Of a stretch of 64,000 bases of DNA, positions 63,595 to 64,000 are shown one piece after another. The stretch is from Puffinus mauretanicus. Lineage: Eukaryota > Chordata > Aves > Procellariiformes > Procellariidae. Numbering within the stretch: the first letter of the stretch is position 1; each line of letters begins with the position of its first letter. The stretch spans positions 1,054,001 through 1,118,000 of the forward strand of contig JAJKFH010002906.1 of assembly GCA_023333565.1 (NCBI GenBank), given 5' to 3'. Position numbers and translations under genes: made by a program. The notes beneath the pieces are model-generated. The model saw only the letters and a program-made list of their open reading frames with translations. It had not been told where the DNA came from and did no database searches.

Positions 63595-64000
63595 ACTTCA
63601 CACAGCATGAACTAGATGGGAAACACCTTACAGCTCCTAAGAGCACGTGCTACACAAGGAGAGTGCAGGCTGGACTAAGCTGTGTTCCCTGCTTCACAGG
63701 CTATGGTCTTCAAACTAGCGCCTGAGCGAAACAGGGTGGGGAAAGAGGTCCCGGCTGCCCATCCACAGACATTCAGGGACCCTTAATGAAGCTCAAGATG
63801 CTCTCCATAAGCCTGGGAGAGCACTCGCAAGAAGACAGAAATCCTTCCTTCCATCTAGGGCATCCAACAGAGGGGAAAAATGAGGATGACAACAGAGGGA
63901 TTAACAACCTATTACAGCTCCCAAATTCCATGCTCCAGTTTCAGAGGCCACCCAGCTGGTCACAGATCCCAGAGGAGCATTTCTTAGCTGAAGAAATGGT

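Larger units (their letters stand above)
1..64000 (-). other. RAPGEF2: RAPGEF2 gene body, 5' part of long isoform (partial)
   Basis: Five minus-strand exons, each bounded by AG and GT, join in frame into one peptide of 152 codons that I recognise as the N-terminus of the long RAPGEF2 isoform. Split codons resolve correctly: Arg AG|A, Tyr TA|C and Ser AG|T. RAPGEF2 is a Rap1/Rap2 exchange factor that acts at membranes and cell junctions and in neurons. The paralogue RAPGEF6 is less likely, because the stretch starting DYMDENEEYFQRQ and the segment DTVDPYPVGKPPLPRG fit RAPGEF2 as I remember it. The initiating exon (recalled as beginning MASYVDNSF) was searched for by reverse-complement patterns upstream of 42650 and not found. 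The exon after YHT was not found below 4152. The gene therefore runs off both ends of the window. Confidence 0.92.
42651..64000 (-). other. RAPGEF2: RAPGEF2 first visible intron (partial, phase 0, at least 21.3 kb)
   Basis: The splice acceptor for the 42580-42650 exon is at its left end; its donor lies beyond 64000. It contains all three CpG-rich islets of the window, two E-box pairs, the T/G tract, the C22 run and most long homopolymers. A search for the start exon (reverse complement of a Met-Lys-Asn-Pro coding stretch) found no candidate. Long open frames here (for example 47422-47909 and 56676-57230) coincide with GC-richer DNA and show no domain. Confidence 0.85.

Noticed and set aside
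1..64000. CR1, SINE or endogenous retroviral copies, tRNA genes, CRISPR arrays or operons
   Set aside because: No diagnostic 3' ends, LTRs, cloverleaf, spaced repeats or operon-like ORF series were seen by eye; a RepeatMasker run would be needed to find old fragments.

Overview
The window is AT-rich vertebrate genomic DNA, almost all intron, from one gene on the minus strand. Five coding exons can be joined by conceptual translation, with clean GT/AG splice sites and agreeing phases. They encode the N-terminal part of the long isoform of RAPGEF2 (PDZ-GEF1 / CNrasGEF / NCS-RapGEF2), a guanine-nucleotide exchange factor for the small GTPases Rap1 and Rap2. The exons run from right to left: 42650-42580, 39055-38999, 24558-24475, 7105-7030 and 4319-4152. 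Together they make 456 coding bases (152 codons), under 1% of the window. They cover the first cyclic-nucleotide-binding-like domain and the basic linker after it. The exon carrying the long-isoform start codon should lie beyond the right edge. The second cNBD-like, RasGEF_N, PDZ, RA and CDC25 regions should lie beyond the left edge.

The organism is most likely a bird. The introns are long but nearly free of recognisable SINEs and LINEs, homopolymer and T/G-rich tracts are common, and the encoded residues look very close to those I remember for RAPGEF2 of other vertebrates. A crocodilian or turtle cannot be excluded from sequence alone. No prokaryotic, plasmid or phage feature, tRNA, rRNA or CRISPR array was seen.

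Layout from left to right: 1-4151 is intron holding a decayed plus-strand coding relic at about 174-1067 with C2H2 zinc-finger-like spacing, then an A/C-rich tract. 4152-4319 is an exon. 4320-7029 is intron with a 24-bp palindrome. 7030-7105 is an exon. 7106-24474 is a 17.4-kb intron with several perfect inverted repeats, a 29-bp and a 30-bp duplication and two groups of CRE-like sites. 24475-24558 is an exon. 24559-38998 is a 14.4-kb intron. 38999-39055 is an exon. 39056-42579 is intron. 42580-42650 is an exon. 42651-64000 is at least 21.3 kb of intron, with CpG-rich islets at about 44.3, 47.5-47.8 and 54.7-54.9 kb, paired CACGTG E-boxes, a long T/G-rich tract and a run of 22 cytosines.

No new protein-coding system is visible. 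The points most worth checking are the zinc-finger-like relic at the left edge, the CpG island at 47.5-47.8 kb as a possible internal promoter, the E-box pair one helical turn apart at 44.26 kb, and the intronic CRE cluster in a gene reported to act in neuronal cAMP signalling.
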